Assembly (NCBI GenBank): GCA_043807765.1
Contig: JAZDFQ010000059.1
Span: 62,001 to 126,000, forward strand
Direction of reading: 5' to 3'
DNA length: 64,000 bases
Source of the DNA: Stygiobacter sp043807765
Lineage (GTDB): Bacteria; Bacteroidota; Ignavibacteria; Ignavibacteriales; Melioribacteraceae
Below the pieces are notes generated by a model. The model was not told the DNA's origin. It saw only the letters and a program-made list of their open reading frames with translations, and made no database searches. Positions 28,381 through 37,534 of the stretch are shown here, in pieces. Numbering within the stretch: position 1 is the first letter of the stretch; every line of letters begins with the position of its first letter. A program made the translations under genes and the position numbers.

Positions 28381-30471
28381 TTACTTAAGAAGCAAAATCT
28401 TGTGTACCTTCAATTTTCCGTTGTTCCCTTTTAACGCAACCAAATAGGTACCGCTAGAAACAGATTTATTCATTTTGTCTTTGCCATCCCACTGAACAGT
28501 GCGTAAACTGTTTGTGCCGGTGTTTCCAACAAAAAGAGTTTTAACTTTCTCGCCAGTAACGCTGTAAACATCCAGCTCAATTTCTTCGCCTGAACGAACA
28601 ACAAAAGGTATTTGCACCATTCCATTAAAAGGATTTGGATAGCTGTTCAGTAATTCAAAATCGGCTGGTGTTTCATGAAATTCATTTTTAACACTTACCA
28701 AGCTAGCGTCTGTTGTAAATTTCAGCCCTTCAACTCTACTGCCGCGGTAATTAACATTCGATTCACCTTCACAAATGTTTAACGCAAAATTATATGTACC
28801 GGATTTCTGAATTGTTTTTACTAGCAGCGTATTCAATCCTTTTTTAATATTTATTTTTTTTATTTCGCTAAGAATTGTTGATCCGGAGTAGGTTCTTGTT
28901 CCAGCAAAAGAATAAGCTAAACTCCCGTTTAGGTAAACTTTTATTTGCTCATCGGAACCAATCCATAATTCCGCTTCTTGATCCTTAGGAGCTAAGAAAT
29001 ATGAAAATGCATAAGCAGCCATTTGAGTGTAGCTGGAACTGAAATAAGCTTTAAGATCAATTCTGTCATTAATAAAATAGTTCGCTTTACTCCATCCACT
29101 TACAGCTGGAGTAGGAACCATATTTGTTTCCCCAGCAATAAATTCATAATCAATCGGGCTGCTGATATTTGAGCAATCAAATGGAGAACTAACTAGCCAC
29201 TCTCTATTTCCTTGTCCCCAAACCTGATCTGGAATTGAAGAGTTTTTCCTAAATCTTTTTTTAACTGCAGATAAATTCTCTCCAACAATATTTATTTTGG
29301 AAACATCATTTGTTCCCAGACCTGTGCGTTCAGCAAGAGTAATATGTTCAATATCATCCGGATTAATGCTCATTACACGCGCACACACGTTATCAACTGC
29401 AACCGGATCTTCTCCAGCAATAATCATATTCATTCTAACTTGATTGGATTTATCAGAAAGAGTGGTTTTTTGAAGATCGAGACACATTAGCGCATCAACA
29501 ATTACATATTTTATTTTTGCTATTGTGCACAAGTCAACAATTTCTTTATCAGTCCACATTACCGGAGCTTGTGCGGTATGCAAAAGTTTGTGTGCATAAT
29601 TGTCTTGATTTACTCCGGCGGTTTTAGAAAAACCATAAAGAGAACTTGGCGCAATACCAATTTGATTCTTAAGTGCGCAAGTAATTCCCGGGTCATGAAT
29701 TTTCATAACCGGTACAGTAATAAAAACATCGGCATTCACAATATCTTGATGAATCATGTAAGATCCTTTTTGAGGCTGGGCAACTCCACCCGTTGGTAGA
29801 ACTACTTCTTTCAATTCACTCCAAGGATTTGTATCCGAATTACCGTTAAGATTCGATAAACGGAAATCAATACCGGCGGCAAGCATTCTTGTTAATAGTT
29901 TTTGATAACCCGCATCTTTTGCCGGATCAGTATCGCCGTATAAAATAGGCCAAGGGGATTTACCAGATGCCACACTTTTTTCGAATGTAGTAAACGGTCT
30001 GGGTGAACCATCACCTACTATAATTTTGATTTTCCCATGATCAATTTCATCAACAATTCTTGCAACCGATTCAACTACCCGCACATCTGTATCTGTTCCG
30101 CTTCCACTCGGCTGCTTCACTTCAACTAAATTTGGTTTGATTAGAACCGTCATTCCACTTTTTATTTTAGAGGAGAATCCGCCGGCAAGATCAATTGCCT
30201 TTCGAACCATTTGTTCAACTGTTTCATAAGATGGATCAACAAGTGGAGAAGATGGATTTGCAAGCGTACTATTATCAGACCTCACAATTGCAACATTGGT
30301 TGATGCGGATGTTTTAAAATTCATTTCAGAACTTAGATAAGAAGGCTTGTAATTGTAATCATATATTCGGCTGGCTTGTTGAATATCCCAGCTAATCCAT
30401 GCAGATGCAGCAATAAGGACGAGAATTAATTTTAAATACTTTTTTCTGTTTAATCTTGCGAACTTAATCAT
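28381..30471 (-). CDS. Exported DUF362-domain protein with type IX sorting tail
   Basis: A 696-residue protein. An N-terminal hydrophobic segment (about 14-28) is a signal or anchor. Residues 60-400 resemble DUF362 (AIVRSDN, GMTVLIKPNLVEV, VGDGSPRPF, VPVMKIHDPGITCALKNQIG, EDPVAVDNVCARVM). Residues 440-600 look like a PA14-type beta domain (VYLNGSLAYSF, KGLNTLLVK). The last 90 residues form a sorting tail with NSYPNPFNG and SSGTYLVAL. DUF362 proteins are often cytoplasmic and linked to iron-sulfur domains, so surface export is unusual. No ferredoxin motif is present. It is 14 bp upstream of the permease stop's neighbour and probably follows it in one transcript. Confidence 0.8.
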   Translation of the reverse strand: MIKFARLNRKKYLKLILVLIAASAWISWDIQQASRIYDYNYKPSYLSSEMNFKTSASTNVAIVRSDNSTLANPSSPLVDPSYETVEQMVRKAIDLAGGFSSKIKSGMTVLIKPNLVEVKQPSGSGTDTDVRVVESVARIVDEIDHGKIKIIVGDGSPRPFTTFEKSVASGKSPWPILYGDTDPAKDAGYQKLLTRMLAAGIDFRLSNLNGNSDTNPWSELKEVVLPTGGVAQPQKGSYMIHQDIVNADVFITVPVMKIHDPGITCALKNQIGIAPSSLYGFSKTAGVNQDNYAHKLLHTAQAPVMWTDKEIVDLCTIAKIKYVIVDALMCLDLQKTTLSDKSNQVRMNMIIAGEDPVAVDNVCARVMSINPDDIEHITLAERTGLGTNDVSKINIVGENLSAVKKRFRKNSSIPDQVWGQGNREWLVSSPFDCSNISSPIDYEFIAGETNMVPTPAVSGWSKANYFINDRIDLKAYFSSSYTQMAAYAFSYFLAPKDQEAELWIGSDEQIKVYLNGSLAYSFAGTRTYSGSTILSEIKKINIKKGLNTLLVKTIQKSGTYNFALNICEGESNVNYRGSRVEGLKFTTDASLVSVKNEFHETPADFELLNSYPNPFNGMVQIPFVVRSGEEIELDVYSVTGEKVKTLFVGNTGTNSLRTVQWDGKDKMNKSVSSGTYLVALKGNNGKLKVHKILLLK

Positions 30472-30486
30472 ACGTGATTCTGCCTT

Positions 30487-31377
30487 TTAGAATAATGAAT
30501 AAACTATTCCGGCTAAATATGAGAATAATAATGTTAATGTTAAGTAAAAAAACAGCACCTTTCTGCCAAGTAATTTATTATAGGCATATAACGTTTCAAC
30601 TTTTGTAGCTGGTCCCGAAATAAAGAAAGCCAGCACAGCGCCTTTGTTCATTCCCATTTGCAATAAAGTATCAACAAATGGAATAGCCGCGCCTCCGCAT
30701 GTGTAAAATGGAACACCGAGTGCAATTGCCGCAAGCGTACTTGATTTTGCATCACCTCCAAGCATTCTTTCTACAAGCTGTGGAGAGATTAGCGCTTTCA
30801 CCGCGGCGCTGATAAGTATAGCAATCGAAAAGGTTTTACCAACGTAAAGTATATTTCTGTAAATCTCTATCCATATAGATCGCTTAGGCTTTTGTGGTAA
30901 TTCATTTTTGTCTAATTGAACAATATTAATCCACCGGAAAATTCTAATGGTTAAAAATCCACCAATAATAGCGAGGATAAAAGCTGTAGCAGTTCTCACT
31001 AATGCCATTTCCCAACCAATTTGCGTTACAGTAAGAAAAAATATACTTGGATTCATTAGCGGAGATGCAATTACAAACGAAATCATTGCACTGAATGGAA
31101 CACCGACAGTCATCAGAGATATTCCAATAGGAATAGCGGCATAAGTTGGAAGAGGCGATAATAGTCCTATTAGTGCCGCAAGAAGTATGGATATTATTTC
31201 ACTGCGAGTAGAAAAATTTATTTTTCTGTTTTTAAAATATTGCACTGCAGCTACATTGAGAGCTATACTAATCAAAAGGTAAGGACCAATCTTAATAAAG
31301 AGTTCGAAGAAATTATCTATAATCCTTAAGGTATAAGTTCCTTCCAGCCAGTTCCTTATTTCGAAATAAAAGTTCAT
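30487..31377 (-). CDS. DUF318/ArsP-type membrane permease
   Basis: A 296-residue integral membrane protein of the ArsP_1/DUF318 permease family with about eight helices. Characteristic features are the LLSPLPTYAAIPIGISL loop, ASPLMNPSIFF, and the GVPFYTCGGAAIPFVD motif with its cysteine, followed by FFISGPATKVETL. Members export organoarsenicals or have unassigned substrates. No ars genes are nearby, so the substrate is open. The gene precedes the DUF362 protein by 15 bp on the same strand, so the two are probably one operon; any functional link is unknown. Confidence 0.82.
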   Translation of the reverse strand: MNFYFEIRNWLEGTYTLRIIDNFFELFIKIGPYLLISIALNVAAVQYFKNRKINFSTRSEIISILLAALIGLLSPLPTYAAIPIGISLMTVGVPFSAMISFVIASPLMNPSIFFLTVTQIGWEMALVRTATAFILAIIGGFLTIRIFRWINIVQLDKNELPQKPKRSIWIEIYRNILYVGKTFSIAILISAAVKALISPQLVERMLGGDAKSSTLAAIALGVPFYTCGGAAIPFVDTLLQMGMNKGAVLAFFISGPATKVETLYAYNKLLGRKVLFFYLTLTLLFSYLAGIVYSLF

Positions 31378-31476
31378 AAATTAAAGTCACCAAAGGCTAT
31401 ATGAAACATTTTGGGATTAAAAAGTGCTACTCTAATTCGGAGTCTGTAAAATATTTTGTTAAAACTGGTTTAAATA

Positions 31477-32150
31477 TCAAAGTACATTTTCAATTCTTTC
31501 ATCAAAAATAACTGATAAATGAGAAAGAACAAGTGCCATGTTCTGAATCTGCATTGTCCACTTTTTTGACAAATCTGTTAGTCCATAAAACTATTGCACA
31601 TGAAACTTGATATCTCGAACTGTCATCCTCTTGGCGTACATCGATATGATTTTATCTTCGATTGGTCCAAGTGTTCGCTCATACTTCTTTACAATCACTG
31701 AATCATTGAAGTTACGCACTTTGTGATTTCTTGGTGTTTTTGTGACTTGGTGGCAAAAGAAAATATAAGAAATCGAGCCACTAGGGCACGAAGCCACCAA
31801 GTTTCACTAAGAAAACTTCATAAAGTTCAGCTCTTGCCTAACTTCAGTGAATCAAATGAACCGTTACAATCCCGGGGAACAGTAATGTCAATTCCCCTTT
31901 GTAGTTCTTGAGAGTTATATGAGTTTTACCGTTTCGGCTGTTTTCGTTGCTCTTGCCTAAAGGTGAGTACTTTTCTCAGCCAAGGTGGTGGGTTGGTTCG
32001 GCATCAAGCATTCCCTCCAGTAATGCTTTAATAATTTTCTTAATGGCTCAATTTTCTCCCATTAATTCTTGATGGTTCTATCCGTCTTTAGATAGGCTTT
32101 CAGCAGCGCCATCATCTCTTCTGTCAGTTCATTGTGTAAGTCTTTTCTTG
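31477..32150 (-). pseudogene. Decayed IS256-family transposase with internal deletion
   Basis: Read on the minus strand, fragments in changing frames fit an IS256 transposase: NELTEEMMALLKAYLKTD, IKKIIKALLEGMLDAE, EKYSPLGKSNENSRNGK, IDITVPRDCNGSFDS, then VKKYERTLGPIEDKIISMYA and MTVRDI, and finally the C-terminal KWTMQIQNMALVLSHLSVIF ending at the stop at 31477. Stops and frameshifts interrupt it. The DDE catalytic core between MTVRDI and the C-terminus is missing. A 138-bp block with a palindromic repeat sits between IDITVPRD and VKKYERTL. No functional element remains. Confidence 0.75.
31706..31843. repeat. Palindromic heptamer-array repeat inserted in the IS256 remnant
   Basis: The left arm has CTTTGTG, CTTGGTG, TTTTGTG and CTTGGTG units at 31719-31752, and the right arm has CACTAGG, CACGAAG, CACCAAG and CACTAAG at 31779-31811. 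ACTTGGTGGC (31745) and GCCACCAAGT (31793) are perfect complements. The block is bounded by TCACTGAATCA (31695-31705) and TCAGTGAATCA (31844-31854), a possible target duplication (10 of 11). Confidence 0.55.
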
Positions 32151-32195
32151 GTTGTAGAAGTTGTTAATTATTTCGCCTCATTGAAAGGGGAGACA

Positions 32196-32258
32196 AGAAG
32201 CTAAGCTGTGTTCGGCGGAGTTTCTTTCGAATTGCGTGCCTCACTCCGCTTAGCTTCT
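32196..32258. repeat. Inverted repeat between IS remnant and cargo gene
   Basis: AGAAGCTAAGC (32196-32206) pairs perfectly with GCTTAGCTTCT (32248-32258), and GCGGAGT (32215-32221) with ACTCCGC (32243-32249). The left arm equals the right arm plus roughly ten extra bases. The rest of the gap to 32323 shows nothing further. Confidence 0.5.
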
Positions 32259-32323
32259 AATTCATCTTTAACCATTTGCACAACCTATTTTACTCTCCCG
32301 TTTATATTACATGACTTATTTTT

Positions 32324-34036
32324 CTATTTAATAAGCATCAACTTTTTTGTTTGAACAAAATCCCCCGCACGCAAGGTATAAAAATATACTCCCGAAGATA
32401 ATTGAGAATTGAAAGTTGACCCGCTTCGACTCGCTTCTCGCGAGGCATAGAACGAAGAGTTGTAAACTCCGGGCTGTTGGAATTCATTAACCAACATTGC
32501 AACTTCATTTCCCAAAACATCATATACTTTTAAGCTTACGTTGCTTGCCGCTTGTAGTTTATAGCTAATTGTAGTTTCGGGATTAAATGGATTGGGATAA
32601 TTCTGTGAAAGTTCGAAACCTGTCGGTATTCTATTATTTGATTCTACATTGGTTGATGTTTGAGAGTATTTTACTGTTGCATAATCTGTTGCAGAAGTTG
32701 CCCCGGGGCTGCTGCCGGTGATAGCAACACTTCCTGAAGAATTAACTGCTATGGACAAGGCGTCATCGTAAGCGTTTCCGGTTCCGTTGTATCTCATAAC
32801 CCATTGTTCAACACCGGATGAATTATATTTTATAGTTGTATAATCTCGCCCAGTTGGACCGGCACTATTACCGGTTACATAGATATCCCCTTTTGCGTCA
32901 AGCACCATTGCGTGAGCTTCTTCAGTATTGCCGCCAGAGGCATTATATCTTGCTTCCCAAATTTTAGCGCCTTGCGGATTGTACTTAATGGTAGCGTAAT
33001 CCATTTGAGTAGATAGACCACCATTACTGCTACCAAAAACATAAATGTTTCCAGCTCCATCTAGTTTTAAGGAAACAGCTCCGTCAGAACTTTTTCCCGG
33101 TCCATCGTATTGAGATTTCCAAACCTCATTACCCGAAGCATCATATTTAATTGTGACGATATCCGTCAGATATGTTGCATTTTTATCTGTGTTGCTTATC
33201 CCTGTTACAAAAACATTACCGGCTCCATCAACAGCAACTGAATTTGCTTTATCGTCACCGCCGCCGGTACCATTAAAAGTTTTTATCCATTGTTGCTGAC
33301 CGGAAGAATTATATTTTATTGTTACGTAATCAAAAGAAACCCCGGGAGCGACTCTTATTTGTCCAACGACATAAACATTATCCTGAGAATCAATAACCAA
33401 CGAATTTGGATAATCGTCAAAATTAGCCGGGCTATTATATCTTACAACCCATTGTTCTATTCCAGCAGAATTATATTTAATAGTAGCAATGTCAAAACTA
33501 AAGCCCTTTCCACCCTCGCTCTGCCCTGTGACAATAACACTCCCTTGGCTATCCAAGGTCATTGCTATAACAGCCTCGGGGCTTCTGCCCGGTCCATTAT
33601 ATCTGGCTTCCCACTGCTGTTGTCCGGCAGAATTATATTTTATTGTAATAAAATCCTGAAGTACGGTTCCAACTCCGTAGCTGGATCCAGCAACATAAAC
33701 ATTTCCTTGTTTATCTAAGGTAATTACAGTACCGTAGTCAGCACCGCCATTTCCCGGGGCTTTGTAAACAGCAAGCCACTCCTGAACGCCTGCGGGGCTG
33801 TATTTGATAGTAACTATATCTGAGCCATTGTCCGGACCTCTCATACTACCGCCGGTTACATAAACATACCCCAATTCATCAATTGCAACTGAGTTTCCGG
33901 CATCAGTATCATTCCACACAGAGGATATATTCGCGAATGAATATCTCGCAACCCAATCTTCTTTAACTTGCGCTACCAGAGAATCTGTGAAACCCATAAG
34001 TAGAAGTAAACAAAAAAACATTATATATTTTTTCAT
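32324..34036 (-). CDS. Type IX-secreted SBBP beta-propeller protein
   Basis: A 570-residue exported protein with a signal peptide (end near SLVAQ), seven full and one partial SBBP-type repeats of about 55 residues, each containing a TIKYNSSGxxQWxxRY strand and a DSxGNVYVTGxS strand, so a beta-propeller. Residues 485-570 are a type A sorting tail (LSQNYPNPFNPETTIS, ending TKKLMLIK). It is probably a surface or secreted protein, but the ligand is unknown. The tail contains a small in-frame palindromic insertion and shares an 82-nt exact DNA stretch with the LamG-like gene. Confidence 0.87.
   Translation of the reverse strand: MKKYIMFFCLLLLMGFTDSLVAQVKEDWVARYSFANISSVWNDTDAGNSVAIDELGYVYVTGGSMRGPDNGSDIVTIKYSPAGVQEWLAVYKAPGNGGADYGTVITLDKQGNVYVAGSSYGVGTVLQDFITIKYNSAGQQQWEARYNGPGRSPEAVIAMTLDSQGSVIVTGQSEGGKGFSFDIATIKYNSAGIEQWVVRYNSPANFDDYPNSLVIDSQDNVYVVGQIRVAPGVSFDYVTIKYNSSGQQQWIKTFNGTGGGDDKANSVAVDGAGNVFVTGISNTDKNATYLTDIVTIKYDASGNEVWKSQYDGPGKSSDGAVSLKLDGAGNIYVFGSSNGGLSTQMDYATIKYNPQGAKIWEARYNASGGNTEEAHAMVLDAKGDIYVTGNSAGPTGRDYTTIKYNSSGVEQWVMRYNGTGNAYDDALSIAVNSSGSVAITGSSPGATSATDYATVKYSQTSTNVESNNRIPTGFELSQNYPNPFNPETTISYKLQAASNVSLKVYDVLGNEVAMLVNEFQQPGVYNSSFYASREASRSGSTFNSQLSSGVYFYTLRAGDFVQTKKLMLIK
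32430..32444. repeat. Short in-frame palindrome in the SBBP protein tail
   Basis: CTCGC-ttctc-GCGAG forms a 5-bp stem. It underlies the residues ASREASRS inserted between YNSSF and the SSGVYFY strand, at the same site as the palindromes in the two sister genes. Confidence 0.45.
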
Positions 34037-34065
34037 TGAATTGCTCTCTTTTTTGTTATGTTATG

Positions 34066-35319
34066 TTATTTTATCAACAGCATTTTTTTAGTTGAAGAAA
34101 AACTTCCCGCTTTCAGAGTATAGAAATAAATTCCGCTGGTTAATTGAGAACCTTGCCTACCGGCAGGCAGGTTGCGAATGGAGAATTGAGAATTGTAACT
34201 ACCGGCTTGCTGAAATTCATCTACAAGTGTTGCTACTTCATTTCCCAATACATCATAAATTTTTAGGCTTACGTTGCTTGGCGCTTGAAGCTTGTAGCTA
34301 ATGGTTGTTTCCGGATTGAATGGATTAGGATAGTTTTGGCTAAGTTCGAATGCAGATGGAATTTCACTTGCAACTTGTTTAACAGATGTAATTCCCAAAT
34401 CAGAGAGATCACGTTTCCAAACAACGCCTTCGCTTGATCCTAAAAACAAAGCTCCGTTACTTAGAATTAACGCCCGGCCATTTGTGTTTGTTGGTAAACC
34501 AGTATTAATTGTGTTCCATGTAGAACCATTATCTGAAGAGCGAAAAACTCCACCATCTTCTGTAGCCACAAATAAATTCTGGCCGGTTGCAACAATTGCG
34601 TTAACATTTTTATATGTTAATCCGCTGTTGGTAGTTTTCCAGCTCTTTGCGTCATCAGTAGAAATGTAAACTCCATCAAGAGTGCCAACAAAAATATTTG
34701 TGCCGCCGCCGGTTCTAGTAGTTTCTGCAAACCCCTTTACAGTTGTACTAGAAGAACCAATTAAAGTCGTCCATGTATTTCCATTATCGGTTGTTTTATA
34801 AGCATAGGGTCCTTGTCCTACAAAAGAATAATTTTGTGTAACATAAAAAGAATTCACAATATGTGTTGTTCCGCCAGCACTTACCCAGCTAGAGCCGTTA
34901 TTTGCAGATCTGAAAAATCCACTGCCGCCGGTTCCCGCAAGAATATTGCTTCCCATATACGCTAAAGCATAAATGTAAGGAACAGAAATTCCACTCGCGG
35001 TTGAAGTCCAAGCCTCTCCATTATTATTCGAAATGAGCACACCGTTTCCGTATGTTCCCGCAGCTATAGTTGTACCGCTAACAGCAAGTGAATAAACTTT
35101 TAGATTTGTTAGTCCGGAATTTCTTTGAATCCAATTCTGTTCAGAGTTCACAGAATAGTAAACTCCACCTCCGTTTGTTGCCGCAAAAAGCGAATTGCCA
35201 GCTTTTGCAAGTGCCCTTATATCACTTCCAAAAGTTGTATTTAATGCCTTCCATTGTGCAGAAGTAATTGTTGCCGTAATCACAACAAGAAGAGTGGAGA
35301 AAAGTATTTTCTTTTTCAT
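34066..35319 (-). CDS. Type IX-secreted BNR/YCF48-like propeller protein
   Basis: A 417-residue exported protein: signal peptide (end near TSAQ), repeated BNR/Asp-box-like blades such as YSVNSEQNWIQRNSG, ISNNNGEAWTSTASG, TTDNGNTWTTLIG and RSSDNGSTWNTINTG (about 40-300), then a type A sorting tail from LSQNYPNPFNPETTIS to TKKMLLIK. The BNR blades suggest a sialidase/sortilin-type propeller without evident catalytic residues. The tail contains a palindromic insertion encoding LPAGRQG. It is one of three adjacent propeller cargo genes with the same orientation. Confidence 0.86.
   Translation of the reverse strand: MKKKILFSTLLVVITATITSAQWKALNTTFGSDIRALAKAGNSLFAATNGGGVYYSVNSEQNWIQRNSGLTNLKVYSLAVSGTTIAAGTYGNGVLISNNNGEAWTSTASGISVPYIYALAYMGSNILAGTGGSGFFRSANNGSSWVSAGGTTHIVNSFYVTQNYSFVGQGPYAYKTTDNGNTWTTLIGSSSTTVKGFAETTRTGGGTNIFVGTLDGVYISTDDAKSWKTTNSGLTYKNVNAIVATGQNLFVATEDGGVFRSSDNGSTWNTINTGLPTNTNGRALILSNGALFLGSSEGVVWKRDLSDLGITSVKQVASEIPSAFELSQNYPNPFNPETTISYKLQAPSNVSLKIYDVLGNEVATLVDEFQQAGSYNSQFSIRNLPAGRQGSQLTSGIYFYTLKAGSFSSTKKMLLIK
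34152..34171. repeat. REP-like palindrome encoding PAGRQG in a sorting tail
   Basis: CCTTGCCTACCGGCAGGCAG plus G forms arms TGCCT and AGGCA around CCGG. It adds seven residues (LPAGRQG) between SIRN and SQLTSG, where sister tails have none or a different palindrome. Confidence 0.65.
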
Positions 35320-35330
35320 TCACTACTCCT

Positions 35331-36620
35331 TTATTTAATTAATATCATTTTTTTTGTTGATACAAAACTTCCCGCTTTCAAAGTATAGAAATAAACACCG
35401 GAAGAAAGTGAAGAGCGCAGAGTAGAAAACGAAGAGTTATAAACTCCAGGTTGTTGTAATTCATTCACCAACGTTTGAATTTCATTACCTAATACATCAT
35501 AGATCTTTAAGCTTACGTTGCTTGCGGCTTGTAGCTTGTACCTAATTTTCGTTTCCGGATTAAATGGATTGGGATAGTTTTGGCTTAGCTCAAACGTTGA
35601 AGGGACTGCATTATTCTTCTCAGTAATAGATGTAGGGGAATTAGCCAATTTATAAATTGATGCTGTTGATCCGCTGCTTTGATAATCATACAAAAACAAG
35701 TTTTGTGATGTAACGGCAAAAGAAGTACTGCTCGTTGCGGCGTTCAAAACGCCCAGTCCACTCGTAGTTGTTGAATTCCAATTGGCCCCGCCGTCAGAAG
35801 AGGAGTAAATTGAAACTTTCGAATCCAAGAAACCAATTGTTGCAACATACAGCGTGTTGCCAAACCCGGTAAATGCTTTCGAAATTTGGAATGATGCTGG
35901 GTCGGGCAATCCTTTGCTTACGCTTTCCCAAGTGTTTGATATAGAGTTAAATTTATGTACGCCGCTTCCCGATGTTATTCCATAAATGGAACCATTGAAA
36001 TTAATTACATACGTTATTAAGAGAGTTGGGTTGCCGGGATTGTTAATTGCCCAAGTTTGTCCGCCATCTGTTGAAACAACCGCCCCGGTTCCAACAATAG
36101 TTGAAACCATTGTATTGCCGGTAACGGCAAAGTAAGACATATTACCGCCGGCGGTTGTATTAATTATTGTTTCTTTCCATGTTAAACCACTATCGGTTGA
36201 TGTATAAAATGATTTTCTGTTGGACACTGCATATAATCTATCTCCGTCAGACGTCATCCAAAGAATTGCACCATTACCGGTTACCGTTGGTATGCTTGAT
36301 TTTAGTGCCCAAGTTTCACCACCATCTTTTGAAGAATAAATACTTTTGCCCGAATTAGCTGTAAGCGCAAATATTTCGTTTTTATAATTGAACATATAAT
36401 AAACATCATATGGAAATTTACTTATGATGTCAGTCCACGTAGCTCCGTTATCTATAGATCTATAAACGTGGTAACCGCTAAACGACCCGTATAAAAACAA
36501 AGTAGAATTATATGCGTGTAATCTGCCAGACAGCCCCACGTTCTGAGTACTCACTTTTGACCATTGAGCATTTATGCTCACGGCAACAAATAAAAGAAAA
36601 ACTAAAGATTTTGTTTTCAT
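35331..36620 (-). CDS. Type IX-secreted BNR-repeat propeller protein
   Basis: A 429-residue exported protein with signal peptide (end near SINAQ), several Asp-box blades (YRSIDNGATWTDI, YSSKDGGETWALK, YTSTDSGLTWKE, STDGGQTWAIN, YSSSDGGANWNST) and a type A sorting tail starting LSQNYPNPFNPETKI. Paralogous to the gene at 34066. Its tail reads YNSSFSTLRSSLSSGVYFY without an inserted palindrome and so serves as the reference form for this family. Separated from the 34066 gene by 11 bp, so probably co-transcribed. Confidence 0.86.
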   Translation of the reverse strand: MKTKSLVFLLFVAVSINAQWSKVSTQNVGLSGRLHAYNSTLFLYGSFSGYHVYRSIDNGATWTDIISKFPYDVYYMFNYKNEIFALTANSGKSIYSSKDGGETWALKSSIPTVTGNGAILWMTSDGDRLYAVSNRKSFYTSTDSGLTWKETIINTTAGGNMSYFAVTGNTMVSTIVGTGAVVSTDGGQTWAINNPGNPTLLITYVINFNGSIYGITSGSGVHKFNSISNTWESVSKGLPDPASFQISKAFTGFGNTLYVATIGFLDSKVSIYSSSDGGANWNSTTTSGLGVLNAATSSTSFAVTSQNLFLYDYQSSGSTASIYKLANSPTSITEKNNAVPSTFELSQNYPNPFNPETKIRYKLQAASNVSLKIYDVLGNEIQTLVNELQQPGVYNSSFSTLRSSLSSGVYFYTLKAGSFVSTKKMILIK

Positions 36621-36751
36621 ACTTCCTCCCGAGAAGTTTTATTGAACACCAGTGTCTTTTATACTATAAAATCCAAATGCGAATTCGCAACCTTTACCCT
36701 CATGGAGCAACTCACGAATCCGCATTTAGCTATAACCGTACTTAGAATTAT

Positions 36752-37522
36752 TTAATTCACTTTTACATTTACACTTTTTACGATTTCTGAAACGAAATAA
36801 TATTTCTTTCCACTAGCAGTCGTAAAGGAATAATTGTACTTCACAACAAAAATCATACAGTCGCCGCTAAAGTTTGCTAGATCTGTCGAGGGAATTGTAT
36901 AGTTTCCGTTATCAGCCACTTCTTGATAAACTTTTACTTGAGCTTTATTACTAATATTCACAATCTGAATAAGTGCTTTTGCTGATGAAGGGCTTGTCCA
37001 CTTAACTTGAATTCCGCTTGCTTTTGTTACACTGGAATTTGCAGTGGGAAGAGTAACAGAATAATCGTTTGGACTTTTTACACTTCCGGTTATGGCTGGA
37101 ATTCCATTTGCACCGGCAACATTCCAATTATGGTTCGTTCCATTCCAGTTTAAACTAACTTGGTTAAGCGGATTTGTTGGATCCGGAGCCATGTAATACG
37201 TTTTTCCATTCGTTGCAATTTTTCCAAGAGTATTATTGTTAACAACAACCGCACCGGCATCTACGCCGCCATTGAAGATTGCTGAAGCTGCACTTGTTGC
37301 TATATCCGGAAAGCCGGCAATTGGTGCGGCCATGTAGTAATAAACAGACGCCATTGCGCCGCCGTAATCAGCTTGATCTGTAAAGCTTGGCATTGGTTGG
37401 CCGGTTGGATTAGAAATATCGTTACTTGTAGCCGATTCCGTTGGATTATCTTCTTTTTTGCATCCCGTTACACCTAACACAATTAATGTAAACAACATCA
37501 GTAACAACTTTCCTTGCTTCAT
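36752..37522 (-). CDS. Lipoprotein of unknown function
   Basis: A 256-residue protein with a lipoprotein signal peptide: MKQGKLLLMLF, a hydrophobic core and the lipobox GVTGC followed by KKEDNP. Mature residues are rich in Asn, Ser, Thr and Gly. Strands such as VSLNWNGTNHNWNVAG and TKASGIQVKWTSPSS suggest beta-sandwich (immunoglobulin-like) domains. No known family is recognised. It has an excellent GAGGAG-type site and probably follows the small degenerate receiver gene in the same transcript. Confidence 0.75.
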   Translation of the reverse strand: MKQGKLLLMLFTLIVLGVTGCKKEDNPTESATSNDISNPTGQPMPSFTDQADYGGAMASVYYYMAAPIAGFPDIATSAASAIFNGGVDAGAVVVNNNTLGKIATNGKTYYMAPDPTNPLNQVSLNWNGTNHNWNVAGANGIPAITGSVKSPNDYSVTLPTANSSVTKASGIQVKWTSPSSAKALIQIVNISNKAQVKVYQEVADNGNYTIPSTDLANFSGDCMIFVVKYNYSFTTASGKKYYFVSEIVKSVNVKVN

Positions 37523-37534
37523 TTTTGCTCCTCA

